A DNA stretch of 64,000 nucleotides from Ceratopteris richardii. Lineage: Eukaryota; Streptophyta; Polypodiopsida; Polypodiales; Pteridaceae. Position numbers and translations under genes: made by a program. Location of the stretch: NCBI GenBank assembly GCA_020310875.1, contig CM035420.1, forward strand, positions 188,701,880 through 188,765,879, given 5' to 3'. Of the stretch, positions 19,101-27,226 are shown piece by piece (within the stretch, counting starts at the first letter, position 1; each line of letters opens with the position of its first letter). The notes beneath the pieces were generated by a model. That model saw nothing but the letters and a program-made list of their open reading frames with translations. It did not search any database and was not told the DNA's origin.

Positions 19101-20440
19101 CTTTGTGCACCTTGCTGAATTTGTGTGTTTGGGTCATGGGGATGTTGTGCCACTTCTTCCCCATGTACTCTGCTTGTCTCGCCCCGTGGCTGTTCTCTTT
19201 GGACGGATGCTCCCGGATCAGCATTGTCAGGGGAATCTTCACTGTCTGAGAGGGGGACCGTCTGCAGAAATCTTTCAAAATCAAAGTTTGGATCCTCTGT
19301 GAAGGTGGCCATAGATGCAAACTCTGCATCGGTAGGTAGTGGAGGGGCGGATGGAGCGGGTTGTACCACCTCCCCAGCTTGAACTCCTTGAAGATGGATC
19401 GTGAAAGGTGCGACCTGAGCTTCTAGTCGGGGAGAAGCTTCGGTCGTGGCTTCTTGAGGGATCATTACCTGGGAGAGCGATCCACGCATTCGTTTTGCAG
19501 GCTGGCTCCCTGACTTCTGCCCTTTGAACAACTCTAGTTGTGCATATTTTAGGGCTCTGGCAACCGGCACATCATATGCAAGACATCTATAGATAATTCT
19601 TGTAAGCGCACAACAACCATGTAAAGTAGGCTTCCTCACTCCCCGCTTGCCTGCCTCATACACTTGGTCCAAGATCCATACAGGCATCTTAATGGGAAAG
19701 CTTCCAGTCTCTGCTAGATATAGCCCATACCATATTTTCTTGTGAGGTTGGGTAAAACGGTCCTGAGCTGGGAATGCGAAGTGTTGGAGGCACATCCGCA
19801 AAGGTATGGCGATGTTGGGGGTGAGGGCGCACATTTCTTTTAGCTTCTTGATTCTATTGCTTTTCATCAACTCAGGTATCAAGGGGTCGCGGTCAGAAGG
19901 TACATGCGTGCCATACATCTGAAGTGCTTCCCTGATTAAAGTAACATTCAATTCGAACTTCCTCATTTCCTCTAGATTTGACAAGGAGGGCACCCAGAAT
20001 GTGCCTGAATGATCTTTATCCCCTGTCGGCTTCAGCGTGGCAATTAGGTAGTAGCACCTGAGGAAATCGGGTTTAGGCAGAGCTGCACTAAAATAAGTTT
20101 GTAATCCTGCTTTTTGCCAGATATCTTGAAGTGGAGCTGCATTTTGCAATGCTTTGAATTCTCGTGAGAAGAATTGGAAGGTCCACCACACTCCCCCACA
20201 TTCCATCTTGGATTCCCAGATATGATCCGCGTCTCCCAAATCTCCTGGCATCTCATTGAACCAGTGAGAATGCCCCTTTATTCTTTCGGTTAGGCCATTT
20301 GGTGGATCTGGAATAGGAATTCTCCGCACATTCACGAACTCTTCAGGCCGAGCTGTTGGAGGGGCTTCCACCGGCATGGCATCCCAATTGATTTGAGCAC
20401 CAGAGCCTGCCTGAGAGCTTGTGCCTGCCGCTGTTGCCAT
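16178..20440 (-). CDS. Element B ORF2: intact 1,420-aa protein of unknown function
   Basis: This is the only full-length, uninterrupted copy of the family's second gene. Approximate residues: 45-315 folded N-domain (HSHWF, LPKPDFLRCYYLIATL, QHFAFPAQDRFT, GCCALTRIIYRCLAYD); 316-455 acidic linker; 456-530 helical, charged; 540-800 Pro/Ser/Thr-rich; 805-925 coiled coil (LLEENNKEL, RRHLAAAQEENKRLQQQN); 940-1018 further helix; 1040-1410 C-domain (HLKYNPCYGPVQRRRSW, YDMSTTPSIRVAYAWH, YLPACYKQTF). It starts at ATG 20440 just after an acceptor signature and ends in TAG inside the polypurine tract. It occupies the env position, but I see no signal peptide, hydrophobic membrane span or N-glycosylated ectodomain pattern, so an envelope role is not supported. 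The coiled coil suggests self-assembly (inference). Confidence 0.9.
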   Translation of the reverse strand: MATAAGTSSQAGSGAQINWDAMPVEAPPTARPEEFVNVRRIPIPDPPNGLTERIKGHSHWFNEMPGDLGDADHIWESKMECGGVWWTFQFFSREFKALQNAAPLQDIWQKAGLQTYFSAALPKPDFLRCYYLIATLKPTGDKDHSGTFWVPSLSNLEEMRKFELNVTLIREALQMYGTHVPSDRDPLIPELMKSNRIKKLKEMCALTPNIAIPLRMCLQHFAFPAQDRFTQPHKKIWYGLYLAETGSFPIKMPVWILDQVYEAGKRGVRKPTLHGCCALTRIIYRCLAYDVPVARALKYAQLELFKGQKSGSQPAKRMRGSLSQVMIPQEATTEASPRLEAQVAPFTIHLQGVQAGEVVQPAPSAPPLPTDAEFASMATFTEDPNFDFERFLQTVPLSDSEDSPDNADPGASVQREQPRGETSRVHGEEVAQHPHDPNTQIQQGAQRIEPEDSEEEAPAYTAQLKRLYKTIKQVQRRHKMTEEANRALVNQMLQTENVDSHFVESLNLLAETCGIGEALRTMVYQENPTYDQRRIDTRPRRGKMIQMEVSTALPTIISEDVHMTSPSPTDEQDVITQVPSPPSPSIQPSEPFSTSLSEQPISTHHETIVHTSVFTSFPLPTSITSTQIFEPRTGHPSTDQTIIGHPSYLPALGQPLATSQTSSHPFPFTHTQTLSTTSLVTASYSTQVTQPSFWTNLVNILQQVDNYNKKPLSQPHSPTFTATTITPPTIPVFTVHESHTLTSDPMDISPSIGSPTTTVIPTSPRVISLTSPLPNTVGTTSTFPFPVSRPLASSTITPAPTSFSHALNTMLEAAAQLKQEYRLLEENNKELCTLSSHLQARVTTLELSNTELQQEVTTLQQYQVELESTHTEKSRATEEQLRDQLARNARLQRNMALLRRHLAAAQEENKRLQQQNQDNLEAAMENTPGAPIDPTKFQAIPSENIQQILETYANLLEAHDQLADQVKDLQKAQVPTPHQREPKEMANTATSPEPELSVTNEVLELRQQVAELKIKLLQYERPPSPPDQTIEEETVVIPVEETFEDNYEPQPLPGGRITEEGQDTYEEPPSAWMKQVEEMGHTHKERVAHQMLAMKTIEESILKSEYFRHLAPRRLITSSELQYKPYFVLLADYNAEIKRVTNKCPTFATQFEPEDIPEAARKGAIFQPTWRQRLLETYPEMLRTWDHAPMHLKYNPCYGPVQRRRSWKAFAIKVQNNVNCREWLNYPAIAPPTGTPTVSYMIATIRHWMPRLHPMPDVAAQMMLKIFDMMQVVLKTFRNVCHIQPPIPGFVNGNYDLLYDMSTTPSIRVAYAWHARIRYLPACYKQTFDDMFTTGFWEAHSEVFAPRPTHLLHLFACEQTMHSELYTTPQPDIPGAVNWETLQRDLVRGLRIKEQEVATDLLQEYIDQTVEQRSVRGDRR

Positions 20441-20670
20441 GAGAGTAGGTTTCTTATCTGCTCGAAGAAGAAAGGCACATTAGTGTTGCATAGGAAACAA
20501 GATGTAATGGCGTTCCCTTCACAATACTAACATGACAATTCCGGAGGTCAGTGGTTAGTGGTGAAGTGTTTGTGATAGGTGTGAGTTGTGATTAGAGGTC
20601 AGTGTCATCCTAGATGCATACTTTGGTTATGCAATGGGCTCAGAATGCTCCTGTGTTAGAGTGGACGGAT
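20441..20670 (-). promoter_or_regulatory. Element B spacer before ORF2 with splice-acceptor signature
   Basis: 230 bp without coding potential. In minus sense CCTTTCTTCTTCGAGCAG (acceptor CAG at 20460-20458) lies 17 bp before the ORF2 ATG. The surrounding non-coding sequence (GTCATGTTAGTATTGTG, CCTATGCAACAC) is strongly conserved in D (about 41000-41060), which argues for function. Confidence 0.6.
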
Positions 20671-21315
20671 TTACAGAATTGGGTCAGGGGGTTTAATACA
20701 CAGTTTAATTCTCCAAACTTTGATAGAGGATTCGTAGCTCTTAGAACTAAAGACAGGTGAAGATTTCTGGATGAGAGTGTGATGTATTTGGGACCTTTTG
20801 GGTACCCATTTCCAGACATTCCTAGGGTTGATGGGAGTGGAGACAGTGAGAGGTGTAGGTATCTTTTCATTTTCTGAGTTGTTGGCCACAAGTGCTTGTG
20901 AAAGTTGCTTCATCCTAGTGCCTGAAGGTGAAGTAATTTGGGCTTGTAAGCAGGCTTTGGGCACCCATCTCTGTCTAGCATTAGGGATGGCCTTCATTGA
21001 CCGCTTAGGAACCCAAATAGAAATGGTATGCCTAGGGCTTATCCTAGGGGGCTTCTTCACTTTGTTCCTTGATGGTGAGGCTCGTTTCTTGTCTCCTTGA
21101 GAGTCTGCTATTAGAGTTGTGGGTTTTCCATCCTTGCGTATCCAGATCTGCTTCGCGCCACGAGGTGCTCCGTGTTGCACGGGTTGGCGCTCCTGCCTCT
21201 TGATCAGCAGCCTCCTTTGTGTCGAGTGATGTTCGGTCTGCTCGTTTAGAATCTTCTTTGGATCAGTTAGGAACTCCTTATTGGCTCCTGTACCTTCAGT
21301 AAGATTGACAATCCT
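20671..21315 (-). pseudogene. Element B gag-pol C-terminal tail with WVPK repeats
   Basis: Same frame as the preceding integrase/second-protease ORF, beyond an in-frame TAG at 21316-21318 (D has Gln there). Basic and Pro-rich. Four spaced motifs occur: KQIWIRK, SIWVPKR, QRWVPKA and WKWVPKR. The end KPPDPIL followed by a stop is shared with D. Confidence 0.85.
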
Positions 21316-24063
21316 CTACACCATAGAAGTTTGTACAAGAACAACATTGTTATCTTCATGTGGATTCTTGGAGGGACCAGGAGTTGGTGCCTGTTCTATT
21401 GGTTTGAGTGCTTCATTTTCTAATTCAATCGTGAGACGGCTTTGGCCTACCCAAGCTTGAAGAAGTCCACTTCTTACGTTGAGGTTGACTGCGTGATCAT
21501 AGATCCAGTCTTGGCCTAAGACAAGAGGTTCGGTCAGATCCTCGTCTTCACACACTAGCACTTTTGCTGGCATGAGGACCTCTTGTATGTAGAGGGGAAG
21601 ATCCACCTCTCCCATGCAAGGGGTTTCAACACCTCCTAATCCTATCAGATATGCTTCTAGGGGTTTTACCTCCAATTGCAGTTGCTGGCAATAAGAAAGC
21701 CGAACTGCACTTGTGGCTGCTCCTGAATCAATTAAAGCTCTCACGCTTGTTGTGCTATCTCTTTGCCCTATTTCTAGGGTCACAAAAGGTCGTCGATCCA
21801 CTATCTTATGGGTACGTTCACCTGAAGCCTCACACATGGCCATGTGATAGCCTGGAGACTCTTGAGTGTCAGTCATGGGCTGATCCCTCCCTTGTCTCCT
21901 CAACTTCATTCGTCTGATACGCTCTAAGGCCTCTGCCTGTGCTTCTTCTCGAATTCGTTTTTCCTCCTCTTTACGTTGCTTAGCAGTATTGAGTCGACTT
22001 AGCATTTCCTTCGTGAGGGGTTCCTGATGCAGCTTGACTCTGCATCCGCTAATATAGTTTGGGAGAACATCACCCTCTAAAGTGGCTAGTTGTACTGCTC
22101 CACTCGTGAAGATCCTATTGATGATCATAGGTCTGTAGCCTCTCTTTTCTAGCTTCCTTGCGTGTTGTTTCAATGTGTAGACTAAAACTAGATCTCCTGC
22201 TTTCAGGCCCTTATCCTTCACATGGGCATCAAAGTATGCCTTCTGTCTCTTCTTAGCTGCATATATCCCTGCAGCTGCTCTCAGTCTTGTTTCTCCTAAT
22301 CTCTCAAGGTCAAAAAGTCTAGAGGAGAGTTCATGACCCGTCCATTCGTGCTCTTGTGCTACTTTCAATGTAGGTATTAAGAAGTCCAACGGTAGCACTG
22401 CATTTTGGCCATATACCATCTGAAAGGGGGTGGCTTGGAGTACCATTTTGTAGGCGACTCGGTATGCCCAAACAGCATGGTGTACCTGTTTGTCCCAATC
22501 AGAGCATTTATTGTTCACTAATTTTGTCAATACATTGCATAGGATCTTATTGGTGCTTTCGGCTTGCCCATTGGCTTGAGGGTGATAGGGGGCAGACTTC
22601 TTATGCACTACCAAGAATTCTTGGAGCAGATTTTCAATAACTTCATTCAAGAAGTGAGTGCCTCTATCACTAACTAGCTCTATGGGTAGCCCGTATCTTG
22701 TGAATACATTCTCAAATAAGAACTTAGCAGTGGTCTGAGCATCGTTCTTTGTCGTAGCTTTTACCTCTACCCACTTTGTGAGATAATCCGTGGCTACGAT
22801 GATATACTCAGCATGGGAACCCTTAGCTGGGGGATTGATAGGACCTACAAAGTCTATTCCCCACTTAGAGAATGCACGTCCGCCCATCATGGGCTTCAGG
22901 GGCATCTCATCTTTGCGTATAGGATACTGGGTTCGCTGACAAATCTCACACCTCTTCACATAGGTATGTGCATCCATGTGAAGGGTGCGCCACCAAAATC
23001 CTGCAAATAGAATTGCTTTGATCACCCTATCTGGACCAAAATGTCCTCCTGCTACACCCTGGTGAGCTGTTTCCAAGATCTTTAGGTGTTCACTTTCATG
23101 GACACATAGTCTCAGGTAACCATCCTTACCCCTTTTGTATAAATTATCACCAATGATGGTGTAATCCAAGGCTTCTTGTTCCAAACTTCTTTGCCTGGCC
23201 AAAGTCATATCTTGAGGAAATGTTTTCGTCCTCAAGAAGGATACTAGGGGTTCACTCCAATCCGGCACTATGGATACTTGATAAAGAGTGGCATGTTCCA
23301 CAGGTGGTTTAGTGCAGCAGATTGGGCATTCCTTGCACAACTTCTGGACATCAGCTTCCATAGTCGGCCAATGCACTCCTAGTCTCCTCAGGGTCTGTAG
23401 GGTTCGTTGTTTTGAGTAGTGTTGCTCTAATGCAACTACATGTGCTAATTGCAACCACTTAGCGTACTCGTCCTCTTCTACACAACAAGCCAAGATTCCT
23501 TGATCCGTGTGCTTGTACATACTTCTAGCCATGATGTGGTACTTTTGAGCTTTGACTACCTCCTTATCCTGTGTGTTTACTATTGGATGATTAGGTCCAT
23601 ATGTAAGTATTGGCACTAAGGGCTTGGCCCATTGGGGCACCACTTCGAAATTGAACAAGTATGCATCAGGTAAGTCATCTGACACTCCTTGTGGGGCCTC
23701 TCCGGATGTGAGCCTAGAGAGATGGTCTGCTCTCAAATGAGTCCTACCTTTCCTCACCACGACCTCAAAGTCATACTCCATTAGTAAGAGAAACCATCTT
23801 ACTAACCTTCCGGTGTTGCATGGTTTGTTTACCAGGTATAGTAATGCTTGATGATCAGTAAAAAACTTAAACTTATTTGCAAGCAAATAATGTCTAAACT
23901 TTTTAACCGCATACACCATGCCTAGTCCTTCCCTCTCAGTGGTGGTATAATTCCGTTCAGCTGCATTTAGTTGTCTACTAGCATAGGCAATAGGGAGATC
24001 CATGTTCCCTTCACCCGTAGGTTGTGCAAGTACGCATCCAATAGCATAATTGGAGGCATCCAC
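21316..24063 (-). CDS. Element B RNase H - integrase - second retropepsin
   Basis: 915 codons. RNase H begins at once (MDASNYAIGCVLAQP, TDHQALLYLV). The first H2C2 module (AHVVALEQHY, CKECPICC) and second (AHQGVAGGHFG, CEICQR) are followed by the integrase core (WGIDFVGP, VSDRGTHF, NGQAESTNK) and the basic C-terminal domain (KAGDLVLVYTLKQHARKLEKRGY). After a Lys/Arg/Glu-rich linker comes the second aspartic-protease-like domain (ALIDSGAATSAV, YLIGLGGVETPCMGEVDL, PLVLGQDWIYDHAVNL). The ORF starts at an internal Met after an 8-bp deletion near 24.09 kb relative to A and E. It ends at a TAG that is Gln in D. Confidence 0.92.
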   Translation of the reverse strand: MDASNYAIGCVLAQPTGEGNMDLPIAYASRQLNAAERNYTTTEREGLGMVYAVKKFRHYLLANKFKFFTDHQALLYLVNKPCNTGRLVRWFLLLMEYDFEVVVRKGRTHLRADHLSRLTSGEAPQGVSDDLPDAYLFNFEVVPQWAKPLVPILTYGPNHPIVNTQDKEVVKAQKYHIMARSMYKHTDQGILACCVEEDEYAKWLQLAHVVALEQHYSKQRTLQTLRRLGVHWPTMEADVQKLCKECPICCTKPPVEHATLYQVSIVPDWSEPLVSFLRTKTFPQDMTLARQRSLEQEALDYTIIGDNLYKRGKDGYLRLCVHESEHLKILETAHQGVAGGHFGPDRVIKAILFAGFWWRTLHMDAHTYVKRCEICQRTQYPIRKDEMPLKPMMGGRAFSKWGIDFVGPINPPAKGSHAEYIIVATDYLTKWVEVKATTKNDAQTTAKFLFENVFTRYGLPIELVSDRGTHFLNEVIENLLQEFLVVHKKSAPYHPQANGQAESTNKILCNVLTKLVNNKCSDWDKQVHHAVWAYRVAYKMVLQATPFQMVYGQNAVLPLDFLIPTLKVAQEHEWTGHELSSRLFDLERLGETRLRAAAGIYAAKKRQKAYFDAHVKDKGLKAGDLVLVYTLKQHARKLEKRGYRPMIINRIFTSGAVQLATLEGDVLPNYISGCRVKLHQEPLTKEMLSRLNTAKQRKEEEKRIREEAQAEALERIRRMKLRRQGRDQPMTDTQESPGYHMAMCEASGERTHKIVDRRPFVTLEIGQRDSTTSVRALIDSGAATSAVRLSYCQQLQLEVKPLEAYLIGLGGVETPCMGEVDLPLYIQEVLMPAKVLVCEDEDLTEPLVLGQDWIYDHAVNLNVRSGLLQAWVGQSRLTIELENEALKPIEQAPTPGPSKNPHEDNNVVLVQTSMV

Positions 24064-24660
24064 ATGAACATGGAATGGCTTCTGGTGTGGTCAAGATTGG
24101 TGCTGAACACAATCGCTTCTTCAGCTCATTGAAGGAGTTCTCACACTCATTAGTCCACTCAAAATTTGTCAAAAGTCCGTACATGGGCTTTGCAATGACA
24201 GCATACATGTGAATGAATCGGCGGTAGTAACCACAATGTCCCATGAAAGCTTGAACTTCTTTGACATTCCTTGGCCTAGGTAGTTCTGCTATGGCTCTCA
24301 CTTTCTCTTCGTCAGTGGATATGCCGTTCTTGGACACTATGTGTCTTAGAATCTTGCCTTGCCTGACCATGAAAACACACTTTTCTGGGTTCAGGCAGAC
24401 TTGATATTCTCTGCATTTATCAAAGATATGTCTGAGTTCGGGTATATGGGTCTGTCTAATGTTGGAATGAGCACAAAGATCATCAACATAGACTTCCAAA
24501 TTCTTCCTCAAGAACTCTTTAAACACGTGACACATTAATCTTTGAAAGGTAGCCGGTGCATTGGTAAGCCCAAATGGCATTACCCGAAAAGCAAATATAC
24601 CCCACTCTGTGGCAAATGCCGTCTTATGCTGATCTTCTGGTGCAATGGCTACTTGATTGT
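24011..24660 (-). pseudogene. Element B reverse transcriptase, catalytic part (frameshifted)
   Basis: Encodes MPFGLTNAPATFQRLMCHVF, YVDDLCAHS and the thumb/connection region (GHCGYYRRFIHMYAVIAKP). A 1-nt loss near 24.67 kb (LDGFSG region) separates it from the upstream frame, and an 8-bp loss near 24.09 kb from the downstream frame. The YVDD residues are intact. Confidence 0.88.
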
Positions 24661-27135
24661 AGCCAGAGAACCCATCCTTAAGCTGTACACCTCCTTGCCT
24701 GCTACCCTTTCTAGTAGATGCTCAGTGATAGGAAGCGGATAACTGTCTCTAATCGTAGCGGCATTAACTTTTTTAAGGTTAATACACACACGCAGCTTTC
24801 CATTTTTCTTGGGCACCACTACGATGGGGGATACCCACTCAGTGTGCTCAATTTCATAGATGAATCCGGCTTCAACCAGGCGGTCTATCTCTTCTTTGAT
24901 CTTAGCAGCATAGTTATCATTATATGTGTATGGCTTTTGCTTAGAGGGTTTAGCATCTGAGGTCATGGGAATTGTGTGAGAGCATATGTCTGGGTCAACA
25001 CCCTTCAAATCCTTGTAGCTCCAAGCGAATACATCTCTGTATTCTCTTAGCAAGGCTATCAATTCGTGCTCTTCATCTTCCGTCAGGTCATGTCCTATGT
25101 AAGTACATCTCTCCTCTCCCTCTTCTAGGGCTACCACTATTTTTTTGGTGGTTTCTTTGTTATCATAGGCCGCTCCTGATTGTGCCTCCCGTGTAGGCAT
25201 TCTTATCATGACCCTCCTATCGTCTATCTCATATTTTTTAAAGTTTTCAGGGACCTCAAACAAAGATTCTTCCTCTTCTGGTGAGACTTCTTTCTTCTTT
25301 CGTTTCTTTCCTTCTTCCTTCGGGGTCACATGTGTGGCTAATCTTACATCATTTGTAAGCTCTCCATGCCTCTGGGGTTGAAATTCTACTTCATGGAAGT
25401 ATTCTTCATCTGATGCAAAAGGTGGATCCATAATGATTGACTCTAGATCGGAGTCACTTGCATCTTCAAATGCATCAGGGCTAGGTTCGGATTCTTCTAG
25501 AACTGCCTCTCCCATGATTGGCTCTATGAAGAAGACTGAAATATCATAGCCATCCTCATCACAGTGGGGTGTCCATTGTTCCTCATTGATGGCTACATCC
25601 ATGGTTGCTAGAATTTCTGCCCAGCCATGGGGTTCAAATTCTTCATCAGGAAAAACTACAGGTGCATAGGCTGGGTCTTGAATTGATCTATGGTTTTCTT
25701 TTGCACCTACCTCTCTGGCTTTCTCTCTCTTCTCTTCTTCTACTGCTACCTTACACATCCATAAGTGGGTGTCTTCATGCATCCACGAGGATCCGGATTC
25801 TATGGAATGCACAGACTCAGTCTCATCTTTGGCTCTATGGATGGGATTCCATTGAATAGGCGGTACGTCTCTATGAGAGTAATCCTTAAGATTGACTTTG
25901 GTTGTAACACCTAGATGTTGCAAATACAAGGAATTGGTTCCCCAATCCTGGACTACTTGCAATTGCCGCATAAATGGCCTTCCCAAAATCATCTCGTAGG
26001 CTTGGTTTTTGCTAAAGTCGCATATAGCAAAAGTATGCTCAAACTCAACCCCACATGTAGTGAGAGTTATTCCTTCTAGCAATCCTAAGGGCCTTTCAAT
26101 ATGACCATCAGCCATCTGCAATTTCATTCTCGTTGGTCGGAGTGCTGGCTTGCCCCATCGCTTCCATAGGGAAGTTGTAGCAATTGCAACTCCTGCACCT
26201 GAGTCCAAAATTGCCTTGGTGGTGTACTCCTGGTAGGTAATGGGAAGATAGGTGTTCCCTTCTTCACCTTCACACATATCTCCTATCTTATCCATGGGTA
26301 TCTCTGGCACCGTCTTATGTGATCCTACCTGGGAATGAGGTTTTGCTATCTCTGGTACTTGTTTGGCTACATGTTCCCATAATTCAGGTCTAACCTTGAG
26401 TAGCTCTTCTAACTTGAGATTGCACTGCACTTTAGTGTTTTTCACTACCTCTGTGTTCCTAGGTAAGACTAAGTCCTCATTTCGTACCATGACCGTGGGT
26501 GCTCTCATACAAGTAGACTTAGCTTCCCATGGGCCTGTGAAGTGTGGTAATTCTTGTAGAGAGTTAGACTCAAAGTCTAGTCTTTCCTGAGAGTGGGTGC
26601 TCTCCTGCTCCTCATAAATGGATGGGATGTCTTGTGGGAATTGGTCATGTGCATCATCCACAAGTTCAATGGGAGGAGGGACTTCACTTTCTTTCGCCCA
26701 TTTGTCTTCTTGAATCTCACGTAGGAATTCTGGTGTGAACCGATTCATAGAAGATGAGGTGTCTGGCTCCGTAGAGTTAGGCACGTAGGCCTCAGGCACA
26801 TAGGTTTTCTGGGTAGGAAGACCTGCTCTTACACTAGCCTTGTCATGGTGTTGAGGGGCGAGTTCCTTTTGTGATTGTGCCATTAGATTCTCTATTCTTT
26901 CTAGGGAGGGGGGGTTGTCTGGTTCGGTGGAATTGGGCACATAAGCTTTCGGTGGGGGATGGGTCATGTTTCTGCTTGCTTTCTCTCTTTCTTGATTTTT
27001 TTCTTCCTTGGCAGATCTTGCAATTATGCCCTCTAACTTCTCTAGAAGTCCATCCAAGTGTAATTGTGTCTTGGCTGAGCCCGAGTAATTGAAAAGGCGA
27101 CTGGCTTCAAACATAGTCTGAGCCAATGCAACCAT
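24649..27135 (-). CDS. Element B gag C-terminus - protease 1 - RT N-terminus
   Basis: 828 codons. A helical region (LAQTMFEASRLFNYSG) and long low-complexity linker lead to retropepsin 1 (TTKAILDSGAGVAIATTSLW; MILGRPFMRQL). An acidic spacer follows, then RT N-terminal motifs (YRDVFAWSYKDLKGVDPDIC, EWVSPIVVVPKKNGKLRVC, YPLPITEHLLERVAGKEVYS). The true frame enters from upstream; a net 2-nt loss near 27.16 kb breaks it, so the Met at 27135 is not a natural start. The ORF runs out of frame for its last about 15 codons. Confidence 0.9.
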   Translation of the reverse strand: MVALAQTMFEASRLFNYSGSAKTQLHLDGLLEKLEGIIARSAKEEKNQEREKASRNMTHPPPKAYVPNSTEPDNPPSLERIENLMAQSQKELAPQHHDKASVRAGLPTQKTYVPEAYVPNSTEPDTSSSMNRFTPEFLREIQEDKWAKESEVPPPIELVDDAHDQFPQDIPSIYEEQESTHSQERLDFESNSLQELPHFTGPWEAKSTCMRAPTVMVRNEDLVLPRNTEVVKNTKVQCNLKLEELLKVRPELWEHVAKQVPEIAKPHSQVGSHKTVPEIPMDKIGDMCEGEEGNTYLPITYQEYTTKAILDSGAGVAIATTSLWKRWGKPALRPTRMKLQMADGHIERPLGLLEGITLTTCGVEFEHTFAICDFSKNQAYEMILGRPFMRQLQVVQDWGTNSLYLQHLGVTTKVNLKDYSHRDVPPIQWNPIHRAKDETESVHSIESGSSWMHEDTHLWMCKVAVEEEKREKAREVGAKENHRSIQDPAYAPVVFPDEEFEPHGWAEILATMDVAINEEQWTPHCDEDGYDISVFFIEPIMGEAVLEESEPSPDAFEDASDSDLESIIMDPPFASDEEYFHEVEFQPQRHGELTNDVRLATHVTPKEEGKKRKKKEVSPEEEESLFEVPENFKKYEIDDRRVMIRMPTREAQSGAAYDNKETTKKIVVALEEGEERCTYIGHDLTEDEEHELIALLREYRDVFAWSYKDLKGVDPDICSHTIPMTSDAKPSKQKPYTYNDNYAAKIKEEIDRLVEAGFIYEIEHTEWVSPIVVVPKKNGKLRVCINLKKVNAATIRDSYPLPITEHLLERVAGKEVYSLRMGSLATIK

Positions 27136-27226
27136 TTTTGCAAAGCTTGGTTCTTTCTATCTCTAGGTCAGCTCTAGGGTAGCACTTGTCATGATCCGTT
27201 ACATTTGGCCCTTCTTGGATTCTGGC

